From Limnoperna fortunei (lineage: Eukaryota > Mollusca > Bivalvia > Mytilida > Modiolidae): a stretch of DNA of 64,000 nt. Below the pieces are notes generated by a model that saw nothing but the letters and a program-made list of their open reading frames with translations, did no database searches and was not told the DNA's origin. Made by a program: the position numbers and the translations under genes. The stretch is taken from positions 63,233,898-63,297,897 of the forward strand of contig OX104123.1 in NCBI GenBank assembly GCA_944474755.1, written 5' to 3'. This document shows positions 45,829-56,754 of this stretch, piece after piece; position 1 is the stretch's first letter; each line of letters starts with the position of its first letter.

Positions 45829-46069
45829 ACAGCGACTGATCAGACACGTGTATGGCATTGTACGTATAGCGTTGGTTCTGACGATTCACCAATGCCTTAT
45901 TATCTACTGTACGTTTTATAGATCGTCATAAGTACTGTGATCCCAACCCTTGACGGCGACTGATCAGACACGTGTATGGCATTGTACGTATAGCGTTGGT
46001 ACTGACGATTCACCAATGGCTTATTATCTATTTATAGATCGTCATAAGTACTGTGATCCCAACCCTTGC
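45829..46069 (+). repeat. 124-bp tandem duplication creating a decoy acceptor
   Basis: Copy 1 (45829-45952) and copy 2 (45953-46069) share GCGACTGATCAGACACGTG through CTGTGATCCCAACCCTTG. Copy 2 has lost 8 bp before its TTTATAG acceptor. Each copy carries the end of the intron plus the first 31 coding bases of the EGF exon. In copy 1 the duplicated acceptor (45920-45921) leads into RHKYCDPNP and then an in-frame TGA at 45951-45953, so its use would truncate the protein. Confidence 0.9.
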
Positions 46070-46148
46070 AAGAATGGATACTGTGAGGAGATGGATAATA
46101 CTTACCTCTGTGTGTGCGATTCCGGATACTACGGAAAAGATTGCGAAT
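46038..46148 (+). CDS. Gene 3 exon: EGF-like module with short second loop
   Basis: Phase 1-1, 111 nt, acceptor TTTATAG, donor GTAAGC. Spacing 4-4-8-1-8: YCDPNPCKNGYC (one residue shorter than the usual KNGGxC), YLCVC, GYYGKDC. Its 5' part is duplicated upstream (see 45829-46069); only this copy continues into a complete domain. Confidence 0.85.
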
Positions 46149-46362
46149 GTAAGCCCTAAAATATTTACCGATGGCGATATTAACAACCAACAAATCAATC
46201 GATCGATCAGAATAAAATAAATATTCAATAAATCAATCGGATTAAAACAATATAATTCTGAAATAATCATGACAAGGTTAATTATTTGAACTTCATACTA
46301 AGTATTGTGTTATCAGTACAATAACTCATACAAGAAAAATATGTTGTTAAAAAAAACATTCT

Positions 46363-46447
46363 CTGGGTAGTCCGTCCTCCTCCCCAATAAAAACTGGATT
46401 GCATAATATAGCTAAAAAAGTGCTGAAAGTGGCGACAACAACAAAGA
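46363..46447 (+). mobile_element. SINE 3'-end fragment
   Basis: TCCTCCTCCCCAATAAAAAC, then TGGATTGCATAATATAGC and AAAAAAGTGCTGAAAGTGGC, matching the tail of the SINE copies at 17421 and 21625. Head and body are missing. Located in an intron of gene 3. Confidence 0.7.
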
Positions 46448-46859
46448 AACCATATAATAACAAGATGCGACACAAAATATCTCCATTTGTTTACCAGTTA
46501 TTTGACTGTGCTTTATTTTAGCTATTATATTGTAGTTACTTTAATCACAGAGACCCAATTCTTGTAATGGAGCATATACAAAGTTATACATATTTTCTGC
46601 TATTACTCTGCTTTGATTTCGTGGTTAAAAAATTATTTTTCTTTTCCGTCATTCAGTAAAAATTTTTAATAGCCTTAATAATTAATTTTAAAATTTTATT
46701 CCTTATCATGGTATGTTCACAAAATTAAATGGCGAAAGTATCTTAATTTTCTGTTGATTTCGGTAAAGAACGGTTTTCCAGATAAATATATAATATATTA
46801 AACAAATAATATAAAAAGTATACATAACCAGTAAATAAACACTTTGATACTCATTTAAG

Positions 46860-46967
46860 ACTGCCCCTGTAATCCTAATCCATGCAGCAACAACGGCAAA
46901 TGTATCACCAACGGTAAAGACTTCAGCTGTACATGTCCACGTGGATATTTTGGTCGCACATGCCAAG
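46860..46967 (+). CDS. Gene 3 exon: EGF-like module with an extra cysteine
   Basis: Phase 1-1, 108 nt, acceptor ATTTAAG, donor GTAACT. It reads CPCNPNPCSNNGKC, FSCTC, GYFGRTC, spacing 4-5-8-1-8. A seventh cysteine lies two residues before the first EGF cysteine, which may pair with a neighbouring module or another chain. The acceptor lacks a strong pyrimidine tract, so this exon may be weakly spliced. Confidence 0.8.
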
Positions 46968-47139
46968 GTAACTATCTAAATGGTGACGACACTGTAGATA
47001 CTCCAACTTCTACTATTCAATATAATCTTAAAATCAATAAAATTCAACTAATGTTTTCTCTTTCGTCACGTTTTGATATATCGTTTAATATAATGTAATT
47101 AGAAACTGGGTATGTGATCAATAAAATACCAGAAGTCGA

Positions 47140-47258
47140 TTTCACAAAAGTCGTAAGTGTAAAATCTATCGTAAGTGTTTGGAGATCAAAAGGGAAATGC
47201 ATTGTGACGTCAGCACTTACGATAGATTTACACTTACAACTATTTGTGAAAAGCACTG
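47140..47258. repeat. Perfect-core hairpin element
   Basis: TTCACAAAAGTCGTAAGTGT plus AAAATCTATCGTAAGTG and the inverse CACTTACGATAGATTTACAC plus TTACAACTATTTGTGAA, separated by about 34 bases. The loop holds GTGACGTCAGC, an exact CRE-type TGACGTCA. Looks like a small foldback transposon in an intron. Confidence 0.75.
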
Positions 47259-47673
47259 CTGGTAGCTAACGAATGATCGAAACTCAAGTTTTATTCAGTT
47301 TGACCATAATTAATTGTTTTCAAAGATGGGTGAAAAAATGTAGACAGCTAAATAAAGGCAGCACTGTGAACTCGATGAGTGCACTCATGGTGTACTCTTA
47401 GGTGTTCTTTTTTCTTGTTTTTGTCCTTGTTACCTTTTCGTTTTTCGCTTTTTCTTCTTCAGTGCCCTGGATTTTCGTTTAAAAAAAAGGAAACAGATAT
47501 GTGTTAATTGAAAAAGGGAACAAATTTAAGTCGTGGAACAATAATGCATTTTATCCCTCCAGTCGTAATTGTATCAAAGCAATATTTCAAATATCAATAC
47601 AGCAATGTCAATGGATACTATGTTCATGAAACATTTTGTACCGAAGTTTGTAAAATAATATGATTTCTTTTAG

Positions 47674-47811
47674 ACAGGGCGGAGTGTCCAGTAATTAACC
47701 CAAATGCTGTTGGTACATGTGTGGAGAAATGCCGCAACAACGACCAATGTCCGATTGGACAGTTGTGTTGTTCAAATGGCTGCGGACATGAGTGCATGAG
47801 CCCTATTCCAG
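47674..47811 (+). CDS. Gene 3 exon: WAP (four-disulphide core) module
   Basis: Phase 1-1, 138 nt, acceptor CTTTTAG, donor GTGGGT. Eight cysteines in WAP order: AECPV, GTC, EKC, NDQCPIGQLCC, SNGCGHEC. The WAP fold is often a protease inhibitor or an antimicrobial module in secreted proteins. The inhibitory loop identity cannot be judged here. It is the only WAP module in the window and is embedded in the EGF array by a symmetrical exon, the standard route of exon shuffling. Confidence 0.9.
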
Positions 47812-48405
47812 GTGGGTTTTATTATCTCCTACACAACAATAAACTGAATTGAACACCACGTGTTTCAGTTATTTAGTAGGATACTAATATTTGTTAAGGA
47901 CTATTGACAGTTGTGTCTTAATAAATCATCAAACCTAATGTTATACTTCTACATATTTTACATTTAAAATAGTATTAAATAAGTTATAGATTGAAAGATA
48001 CGTTTGTTTTTTCAGACTCTTTCTTTAAGTATAGTAGTATGTACATGTAAGCATGTAAGTAATAACATTTTTGCGAACATATGTATCGCCACCTTTTCTT
48101 CTCAGAAATTAAAATTTTAAATAATATTTTCTTGTATGGTTGAACAAATTTTCGATTGTTTCTGTTCTATATCCTTTTTCATGTAGAAAAAAATATAATA
48201 CAATTGTTACATTTCTTAAAAAAGATGCATTTAATTAATAAAGTTTTATACCTACCTATACCTACCTATTTTCTTATATGGATGTAATTCTTTTGTACAT
48301 CGGTTGTAATGATGGTCCATGACATATCTTATTGTGGTCAAGTTTGACACTCGAGTGATCTTAACTACAATACCAAGTACTTACCTATAAACACAATATT
48401 TGTAG
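47812..48405. other. Intron of gene 3
   Basis: AT-rich, nothing recognised apart from a short tandem phrase (TACCTACCTATACCTACC) near 48251. Confidence 0.45.
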
Positions 48406-48525
48406 TGACTCCAAAATCATGCACGTTCAACCATTGTGCAAATGGAGCCACCTGCGTTCCTATTGGTCAATTTAGATATTCTTGTCAGTGCGCACCAGGC
48501 TTTACGGGAGTACTTTGTGAAGATT
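48406..48525 (+). CDS. Gene 3 exon: EGF-like module
   Basis: Phase 1-1, 120 nt, acceptor TTTGTAG, donor GTGAGT. Spacing 4-5-9-1-8: SCTFNHCANGATC, YSCQCAPGFTGVLC. NHC replaces the common NPC. C-x4-T-C matches the O-fucose consensus. The intron to the next exon is short (294 bp). Confidence 0.86.
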
Positions 48526-48819
48526 GTGAGTACTATAGTTATTGGTATGAATAATATGAAGATAAGTATTACAATAACATGGAGTAAATAACATTAAATA
48601 CAATTTATAACGCTTTCTGTTAAGGTATTTAGATATTTCTTTTTTGGCGAGTATTTTAATATCGATATCAATCGTTCTGTGCCTGTGCATATAGAAAAAT
48701 AATAGCGACAGAAGTGTAAATACGATAACGTAATCTGATTGTTTCGTTTTAACATAAAATTTATAAAAAACTTATTGTTCAATTTATATAATTTATATAG
48801 TTATGTTGTAATCTTTCAG

Positions 48820-48936
48820 ATGTGACCAACCCATGTAATTCGTATCCATGTAAAAACGGTGGATCTTGTAACTATGGCGGGTCGTCAACTTATTTCTGTA
48901 CTTGCCCTAGTGGCTATTACGGCGATTACTGTGAAA
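48820..48936 (+). CDS. Gene 3 exon: EGF-like module
   Basis: Phase 1-1, 117 nt, acceptor ATCTTTCAG, donor GTAAGC. Spacing 4-5-9-1-8: NPCNSYPCKNGGSC, YFCTC, GYYGDYC. C-x4-S-C fits the O-fucose consensus. An overlapping frame at 48859-49056 is a shadow of this exon. Confidence 0.87.
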
Positions 48937-49242
48937 GTAAGCACAATTATGAGTTGGTTGGTTGCATTGTCATTCAAATATTGTAGCTTGCAAGCGTTCC
49001 AAACTAAGCACAATAATAAATTGTCATATTGTTCTAATCTATCAAACCATTTATGAAATAGTTTCATGCAATAATATGCCGCTATCATATTTTTGTTAAA
49101 TGTTATACAGTGTTTAATCTACAAAATATTTTGTGATTAGACAAAAGTCAACAAGTGAATTGTTATTATATATTGTGATAAGTTGAATAATGATAGATAT
49201 TTGACAAACGCTGACGATTGAAAGAAGATAACGAAAAACTTG

Positions 49243-49273
49243 AAATAATAATAATAATAATAATAATAATAAA
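49243..49273. repeat. (AAT)n microsatellite
   Basis: About ten uninterrupted AAT trinucleotides in an intron of gene 3. Confidence 0.95.
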
Positions 49274-49651
49274 GAGATTTGTAAATATTCAAATCGTATG
49301 ACATGGAAGCAAGCTAATAAATATACAGGACCAATCAGTATTGGATGACATAGTTTCTTGAACACGACAAGAACATTTATTTAAACCCATATCAAGGCCA
49401 TTTTATGTGTAGGTTAACATCTTAGTGTCTTATTTGCATTTAACTACTTTTTCTAGTTCATACTTAATATTCAAACCTCTTGACTGGTGTGGAAACAATA
49501 TAAGTTCTTGTCACTATTGAATTTGTGGTTCTTGTCTGTTGATTTGTTTAAAAAAATTAATTTCATCAGAACAACTTCCATTTATCTCGTATTCAAGTCA
49601 TGACCGTAAAATTAGGGTAAGGATAATTTGTACATGTATTATATTTACTTC

Positions 49652-51835
49652 AGGTGTAGGACCACCATAGTTTTTTTACTCTTCGGCTATATTAAAATTT
49701 GATAATTTTGACTTGTCCTAGAAAATTTACCTTTGTTTCAAATTAAGTGAGACTTCTGTCCCCTATAAAAATGCACTGGCTGATAATTCTGTCAAAATTT
49801 CACAATATGTTTCATGGCATATAAGAAAAAACACTCAACCTGAAGTCCACGTGGTCTAAAAATCTACTTTCACTTTCTATTTCAGTCCAAAAATAGTGCT
49901 TGTCCCTAATTGACTCTCAACATTTTTATGTTCGTTTAAAACCAATAAAACTTTATCCTCAAGTTTCCTAGAAGATTCAGCTTTCCAAAAATACCAAATT
50001 TATTCTGGTATCATGTGCGGTTCAAATTCTGTATGATGCAAGAGTGAACCTGTCTGTTGACTAGTACTACTTTTACGTACAACCTCTGCACTGGTTCCCG
50101 GTATTTGGTGGTCCTACACCTAAAGAAGATGTTTTTGTTCATCAAATTAAATAAAAATTTTCCTGGTCTTAGATTTATGTTAGTCGAAACAAATTCTAAA
50201 ATTTTGTTGAATTCCTTTCAGCGGTTTTCAAGAAATGCATGAAAACATACAAAGACCTCACATGCGCGTTATCATGAAAAATTAGCTTGGTGATCAAGAA
50301 ATGCATTGTTCCTTAATTTTTCAATTTCTTAGTTGCAGATGTAAATAGCAAGCTTGGCAATATACATCCAACACAAATGGACTTATTTCACACATAGAAA
50401 GGCACTAATTACATAATTTTATCATAAATTTTGCATCTTTTTTAGTTTATTTCACATCCCCCCCCCCTTTTTACAAAGTGAGATACTGAGTACCTTCAAA
50501 CTGTTGGGATAAGACTTTTATCTCTTAAAATACATTTCAATTAAGAAAAATAGTATGAAACTGTCCTAATTATGCACCTAGTACATCCTGAGAAAGTTTT
50601 TGAGTTCAAATTAAAATTTATTGATATTCAGTTGTACTATATTTTGGAGGTGTACATTAATAGTTTCTAAACTGAGACTAAAATTTTATGAATTTCATTA
50701 AATGCGCTCACTATTCCATTAAGCTTAATAGTCAAATGAACATTCCTTACTAAAAAAAACCCACTAAAGTTCAAACTGGCATACAAAGAAACAAAATTAT
50801 ATCTTGCTTTGTTATGAAATAGCAAATATTGGCCAATTTCCCATTACTGCTCATGTTTAAGGAATTTTTGAAAGAAGTACCATCATCTTAAGGCCCAATT
50901 ATCTTAACAAGTACAATTATTGCATATGGTTACTAGTTTACTAACAAATTTACCCTTAGCAAGCATCAGATTAGAAAATAAGTACTTTTAGTATTAACCC
51001 ATGCCAGCAATGTAACCGACTTAAGCCGCAGGTGTAAAATTGACAAATTCATCTCAAATACACTATTTTTCTGCATACTAGAATGTCTACCAGTTCTAGT
51101 TTTATACATTTTGACCCTTTCATTACATCCAAAACCTAAAACAGGAGTTTATTTAAATTAAAGCACATTCTACTAAGCGCGGACCACTGCAGACCCCATA
51201 ATTTCATACAATATTACATAATACCATATTTAGGCTGAAATTTGACCCCCCTATAGGTTTTAGCTATGATAAGCAATTAAAATGATAGTCTTGGTGATTT
51301 ACATTCTTTCAGTACCATTTTTATCAAAAGAAATAGAAGTTGATATACCTGTCTATGGCCTCTTCAGGTGTAGGACCACCATAGTTTTTTTACTCTTCGG
51401 CTATATTAAAATTTGATAATTTTGACTTATCCTAGAAAATTTACCTTTGTTTCAAATTAAGTGAGACTTCTGTCCCCTATAAAAATGCACTGGCTGATAA
51501 TTCTGTCAAAATTTCACAATATGTTTCATGGCATATAAGAAAAAACACTCAACCTGAAGTCCACGTGGTCTAAAAATCTACTTTCACTTTCTATTTCAGT
51601 CCAAAAATAGTGCTTGTCCCTAATTGACTCTCAACATTTTTATGTTCGTTTAAAACCAATAAAACTTTATCCTCAAGTTTCCTAGAAGATTCAGCTTTCC
51701 AAAAATACCAAATTTATTCTGGTATCATGTGCGGTTCAAATTCTGTATGATGCAAGAGTGAACCTGTCTGTTGACTAGTACTACTTTTACGTACAACCTC
51801 TGCACTGGTTCCCGGTATTTGGTGGTCCTACACCT
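49652..51835. mobile_element. 2.2-kb element with 470-bp direct terminal repeats
   Basis: Two copies of a 470-bp sequence (49652-50121 and 51366-51835) in direct orientation; I see one difference (TTGTCC versus TTATCC). Each copy begins AGGTGTAGGACCACCA and ends with the inverse TGGTGGTCCTACACCT, so TGTAGG...CCTACA termini like those of LTRs can be drawn. The 1.24-kb interior is AT-rich with no open frame or primer-binding site I recognise. Either a non-autonomous LTR-type element, or two copies of an inverted-end MITE. A 4-bp CTTC occurs at both outer edges, but its phase with the ends is ambiguous. Confidence 0.75.
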
Positions 51836-52472
51836 TCTAATTAAATTTAGAGAAATAAAATCTTACATTAGTGCTCTTGGATTATCGAATTTCTCCAGTC
51901 TCGATAGACAAATTAAGGAATCTCAAGTTCTCGCCAAGAAATTCGATAATCCACTTGTACCAATGTAAGATCAATTATATACAATATAGATACATACACA
52001 TATTGTTTTATCAATGCAGTATATGTAAAAAATATTACTTTTTCTGACATGTCACTGTGGTGCTTAAATAATAATAATTGCACTAAAACAAAAAACAAAA
52101 TTAACAGAATTGTAATGCTAAGATTTGGTTTGACTAACGACGACCCAAAATGATCACCAGGGATGTTATCAATGAAACAGTAAAAGCCTGAAAGAGTCCT
52201 TATGTTCAGAAATTTCCGTTGATTATTTACTTGTTGAATGTTTAAATGTGACGTGTTTTGCTTGCTCTGTTCATAGGTTTTCTGTCAGACATAGATTAGA
52301 TTACTTGTAATTCGTTCTTTTGATTACGCATGCGTATCTTCATTTACATTGTTCTTTACTGTTCACACTTCATATTCATATCAACCAAACATTGTCTACT
52401 AGCTGCAAAAGAGTGATTAAACACTGAACAGTACTTAGTATTTATACTGAAATATGTCCTTTTAATATTTAG

Positions 52473-52586
52473 ACTATGTCAATCCGTGCAATCCAAATCC
52501 ATGTGTAAATGGAGGGGTGTGTAGTCCAGATGGCATTCACTACACGTGTTCCTGTAAACTTGGATACACAGGGCCGACATGCAATG
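52473..52586 (+). CDS. Gene 3 exon: EGF-like module
   Basis: Phase 1-1, 114 nt, acceptor AATATTTAG, donor GTAATT. Spacing 4-5-8-1-8: NPCNPNPCVNGGVC, YTCSCKLGYTGPTC. First exon after the large element at 49652-51835; the intron is 3.5 kb, mostly due to that insertion. Confidence 0.87.
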
Positions 52587-52627
52587 GTAATTGTTTGTGT
52601 GTTTGATTTAATGATTTTTTAATTTCA

Positions 52628-52848
52628 CAGCAATTTTTCAGCAATTTTGTGGCGTTCAGTTTTTATTTGGGGAGGCAGCCAGAGTGCCCGGACAAGACCC
52701 CCCAGACCTTTGGTAGGAAAACGGCAATCCTTGACAGTTATGATAGGAGTCGAGTGCATCCTGCCCGTGAAACTCGAATCCGCAACCTCAGTGTTGACAC
52801 CCAAATAGTAGATCAATAGTATTTCCTTAACCATTCTGCCACCAAGGT
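52628..52848 (-). mobile_element. tRNA-derived SINE, minus-strand copy
   Basis: On the minus strand: CCTTGGTGGCAGAATGGTTA (box A region), GTTGCGGATTCGAGTTTC (box B), GGCAGGATGCACTCGAC, AACTGTCAAGGATTGCC, CTACCAAAGGTCTGG, GCCTCCCCAAATAAAAACTG and AACGCCAC. It is the most complete local copy of the body that became the 50-bp satellite. Located in an intron of gene 3. Confidence 0.85.
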
Positions 52849-53373
52849 TTTTTTGTACTGCTAATTGTAATTTGTTTAATTTGAACAATTTAACAATTAT
52901 GTTTGTTCGATTTAATTTCTTTCCTTGTGCACCTTTTATGGACTTTTAACAGGGTTTTCACCTTTCGCGAAGTCTATATTTTTGGAACTATGCCAAAGTG
53001 AATGATGAATTGTTTTTATGTTTAATAAGTTATTTTATCTATTGCTTAATATTTACAGTGATGATATCTAGATAAACAGATGCAAAATAGTAGTTCTTGG
53101 CTGATGACAATACTTGGTTGCAATCTGTTGTATTAGTTCCCTATGACAACCCTAGTCGAAAAGTCCAACCTGAACATCAATACATGCACTTATAAGATTA
53201 GCTTTCTTTTACTTAATGAAATATGCTTGCAATAAATACAGTTGTGCAATTTTGTTTTGATAAATTTCTTTTATTGTTAATGTTGACAAAAATTAACAAT
53301 TTTTTGGAGAGAGTTGTTATATGGAAATTTTACCCTTCTATACTATTTAAAATATGAGGTGTGTGAATTACAG

Positions 53374-53487
53374 GAGATGTAAACCCATGCAGATCAGAGC
53401 CATGTTACAATGGCGGTTCTTGTGGAGTCAGTGGTGGTGATTTTTATTGTCAATGCCCGAATGGATATAATGGAAGGCAATGCAATG
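53374..53487 (+). CDS. Gene 3 exon: EGF-like module
   Basis: Phase 1-1, 114 nt, acceptor AATTACAG, donor GTATTT. Spacing 4-5-8-1-8: NPCRSEPCYNGGSC, FYCQCPNGYNGRQC. C-x4-S-C fits the O-fucose consensus. The donor GTATTT is weaker than most here. Confidence 0.87.
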
Positions 53488-53830
53488 GTATTTTACGAAC
53501 ATAATTTGATTTATTTTTTAAATCTGTTTTATATAAAGACAAGGTGGCGTTGTAATAAAGCCTCCGTTAATATGAAATTTACTAAAAGATAAAAAACCGT
53601 TACATTAGACTGTGATTAATACAGGTAGTCACTCGGAAAAATTTAATTGGGTTTTCAATAAGATAATATATATTATACCTTCGTGCAATTTTGACGTCTT
53701 AGAAAATGTTCTACAATGATAAAAAACTATAAAATTTTAAACGAATATTTTCCTGATATATAATCGAAATATTCTTTCAATATTCTTTCATACACATATT
53801 TGTCGCAATCTCACACAATTTCTATTCTAG

Positions 53831-53947
53831 AAAGGGTTGACGCCTGTATACCGAATCCCTGCTGGAATGGTGGAACATGTAGTCAAACAAGTAATAACGA
53901 GTTTGCTTGCGCTTGTGTATCTGGCTACAAAGGATTACGTTGTGAAG
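53831..53947 (+). CDS. Gene 3 exon: EGF-like module
   Basis: Phase 1-1, 117 nt, acceptor TCTATTCTAG, donor GTAAAT. Spacing 4-5-9-1-8: ACIPNPCWNGGTC, FACACVSGYKGLRC. WNGGT is a typical O-fucose site. The following intron is 2.7 kb. Confidence 0.87.
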
Positions 53948-54599
53948 GTAAATTTGAAAATTGTTTGTTTCATTTCTACTGGGTCTTAAAAATGAACATG
54001 AAAAACAGTTCCAACTATAAATGAACGCGTTATCTGCATGAACATCAATGCATACAAATATTTAATTATAAAATATCCAACCATTATTGTTACAAATACA
54101 CTGGAACAAACCTACCATCCAACGAAGAAGCTTTATAACATTAAGATGTGAGAATCTGGTTTTGATAGTAAACAGGGTAACTAGTAATTAGTATTTGCAG
54201 ACAAGTTTGATTAGATAGACTAATTGACTTAATGACGGTTTATCATAATTCAGTGATGCGAGCCTCCCAGAAGTTGCATAAACGAAATGTAGACACTGCA
54301 AAACTCAAAAGAATGAGTTTTATCTTAAGGTCTGGATCTCTTATCCAATTTACCAGCATTAAATTTGATGATTTTCTGCTTGTCTTTTCTGCAAGCACAG
54401 CTTAAAACCAAGCCTAAAGATAATATTAGGACACTGCTGTTTTAATTTTTCAACAAAAGCGGATAGAAAATCGATAGAAATACATAGTTCGTCGCCATGA
54501 CAAAACTTACGTCGTCATCAATGATTCTTAAATCAGAAAAGATATTTACTTATGACCAAATCTGTCAGGTTTTAGATTTTTATGATTTACAACACATTT

Positions 54600-55200
54600 G
54601 TCATGTTTAGAGGACTTGATATTTAAGAGACTGCTAGTCTTCCAATGGATACTTATTGTGCTTTACTCATCGCCGACCTGTGTTTTTACTTGTCTGATGC
54701 TGATGTTCCTAGAAGACATGCTGAAGAAGAAAGACACAGATCCAGGCCTTAAATTTTACATTTTGCTGTATTGATGATGTTTTGTCCCTAAACAATGCTA
54801 AACTCGGTGACTATTTCAATTCAGTCTAACAATTGGCTTGAACATTAAGACACAACCAATACATTTAGGCCTGCCTCTTACTTAGACTTTCTTCCAAACA
54901 AAACAGACAAACTACAAACTAGACACTACGACAAACATAACGACTCGAACTTCCCAATTGTCTACTTTCTGTTCATTGATAGCAACATAAACAGCTCCGG
55001 CGTATGATGTAAAGATTTCATAACTTATAGGACTATTTGATTCTACCCTCGATATTCCGATTTTCTTGCCAGCTCACTTCTGTTGACTTCTAAGCTAATC
55101 AAACAAAGGTTGTGTTGTAGACAGGTCATTGTTATCCTTTCAGAAGGTTTATGGTTGACACCATGACTTATTTGATCGTTAATGGAAAGCCATCTCTCAA
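54600..55200 (+). pseudogene. Decayed reverse-transcriptase retroelement remnant
   Basis: In shifting frames the region reads an RT catalytic-like CIDDVLSLNNAKLGDYF (near 54765-54815), ASYLDFL, DKLQTRHYDKHNDSNFPIVY, IDSNINSS and, further on, LLLTSKLIKQ and YG-HHDLFDR. I recognise this block order (Y-x-DD, LSLNN, YDKR/HxDxNFPIV) from a family of invertebrate retroelement RT proteins, but cannot name the clade. Many stops and frame changes make it an old fossil. It lies in the long intron between the exons at 53831 and 56635. Confidence 0.6.
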
Positions 55201-55260
55201 ATACGATCGGACATTTCCGTCGAGTCAATGGTTTTTTTTTCATTTCCTTGATTTCAATTT

Positions 55261-56634
55261 TTCATAGACAATTAATAAATCGACGGTTGTTTAATTAGAG
55301 GCAAGTACTGCTTACTATTATGGTTTACTATGAACCAAATTAGGATATTGTCACTGTTGTACACTAGAAAGTAGTAGAATCTTTTATGGTTTAAGTTATT
55401 ACATACTAAAAATTGTATTTTGAAGAACTGTTGTACATTTTTATATGACAAGTTAACTGAGATGTCCGATTAATAAGACAAATTGAGTGCATTTTATTAA
55501 GAATGAACTTTTTAGAATAGGACTTTGAAGAATGTTATAAAGATCAACAAATTAGCAATTGGTTTTTAATTTTTGATTAAACAACGTCAATATCATCGTC
55601 AACAACAAGACTTGGATAGCCTGCTGAGTGCCTTAAGCATATATTCTAATTAACAATACAGGGTACATAATGTATGTCTAGATCTCACCTGTGCAAACCA
55701 ATACCAGATGTTTATAAAAATGTTTAACCAAGCTCAGACCAAGTATTTATACCCTAGCCATTGAGTGCGGACGGTTTTCTGAAATATCAAGAAACAACAG
55801 ATTATGTATATTTTGAAAAAATGACATGAAGGATGAGATGCATATTGTATTAAAATGTCCTGTGTAGCTGGGGTTCAGATCATATTTTATCAAGCCGTTT
55901 TACTGGCAGAAACCTTTAATGTTTAAATATGTTCAATTAATGAGTTCGTATAATAGGAAAGAGTTTTGTAATTTGCGGAAATATATATTTCGTGCTATGA
56001 AGTTACGATCCGATGTGTTTTAATTTGTTACAGAATGTCTTATGCTTATTATTATTATGTTTTTTCTTTGTGTTTGTACGATCATTACATTTTTGTAATC
56101 TATAGTTGTTATTGACTTCATAAGGAGATACACTCGTCAGAAGCACCCGAGTTTAGCTATGGGTTTTATTGGGTACGGGTGACTCACTTTCTCTTTTTGA
56201 TTTTGTTTTGAGCAGTAAAAATTTGTCTCTATCTGGATTTCTAATTGTTCCTTGAATTTCGGCTTCTTTAATTGTCGGTTTCCTAGCTAGCGTTCTTAAC
56301 GTTCAGCAACTAGCATTTTAACTTTATTTCATAACTAGAACAAAATTACTTATATGGTTGTTAAAATGTTATGTTCACTAGTCCATTTCGGTATCACCTC
56401 GACTTGTGGCTTATAATTCTCTCTGGACATGTAAACAACAAATCGACCAACATTAAGTACATAGGGCTAAGATCGCCAATTAGTGGATAAATTATAAGGC
56501 TCCTTTTCACTTGACGTACTATTTAATGACATTATGATTGTTTAATCATCAGTTATGCGGTGATTTATTAGTAAGAAGTTGCGCCACTAACTGTTTGAAA
56601 ATATTATGTATTGTTCCCTTTATTTATTTTGTAG
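55261..56634. other. Intron of gene 3
   Basis: AT-rich with no recognisable repeat or exon. A 77-codon frame at 56538 is intron read-through into the next exon. Confidence 0.45.
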
Positions 56635-56754
56635 AAACGATTGGTTCTAATCCTTGTTTGAACAATCAGTGCAAAAACGGAGCATCGTGTATTCCAAATG
56701 GTAACCAATACTGGTGTTACTGTAAAAACGGATACAGCGGAAGTCTTTGTGATG
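56635..56754 (+). CDS. Gene 3 exon: EGF-like module
   Basis: Phase 1-1, 120 nt, acceptor ATTTTGTAG, donor GTACGT. Spacing 4-5-8-1-8: NPCLNNQCKNGASC, YWCYCKNGYSGSLC. NQC replaces NPC at the second cysteine. C-x4-S-C fits the O-fucose consensus. The next intron (56755-57896) holds nothing recognised. Confidence 0.87.

Noticed and set aside
50057..51968. Two frames beginning MTSTTFTYNLCTG
   Set aside because: Identical because they lie in the two 470-bp repeats; too short and not conserved beyond the repeat ends.
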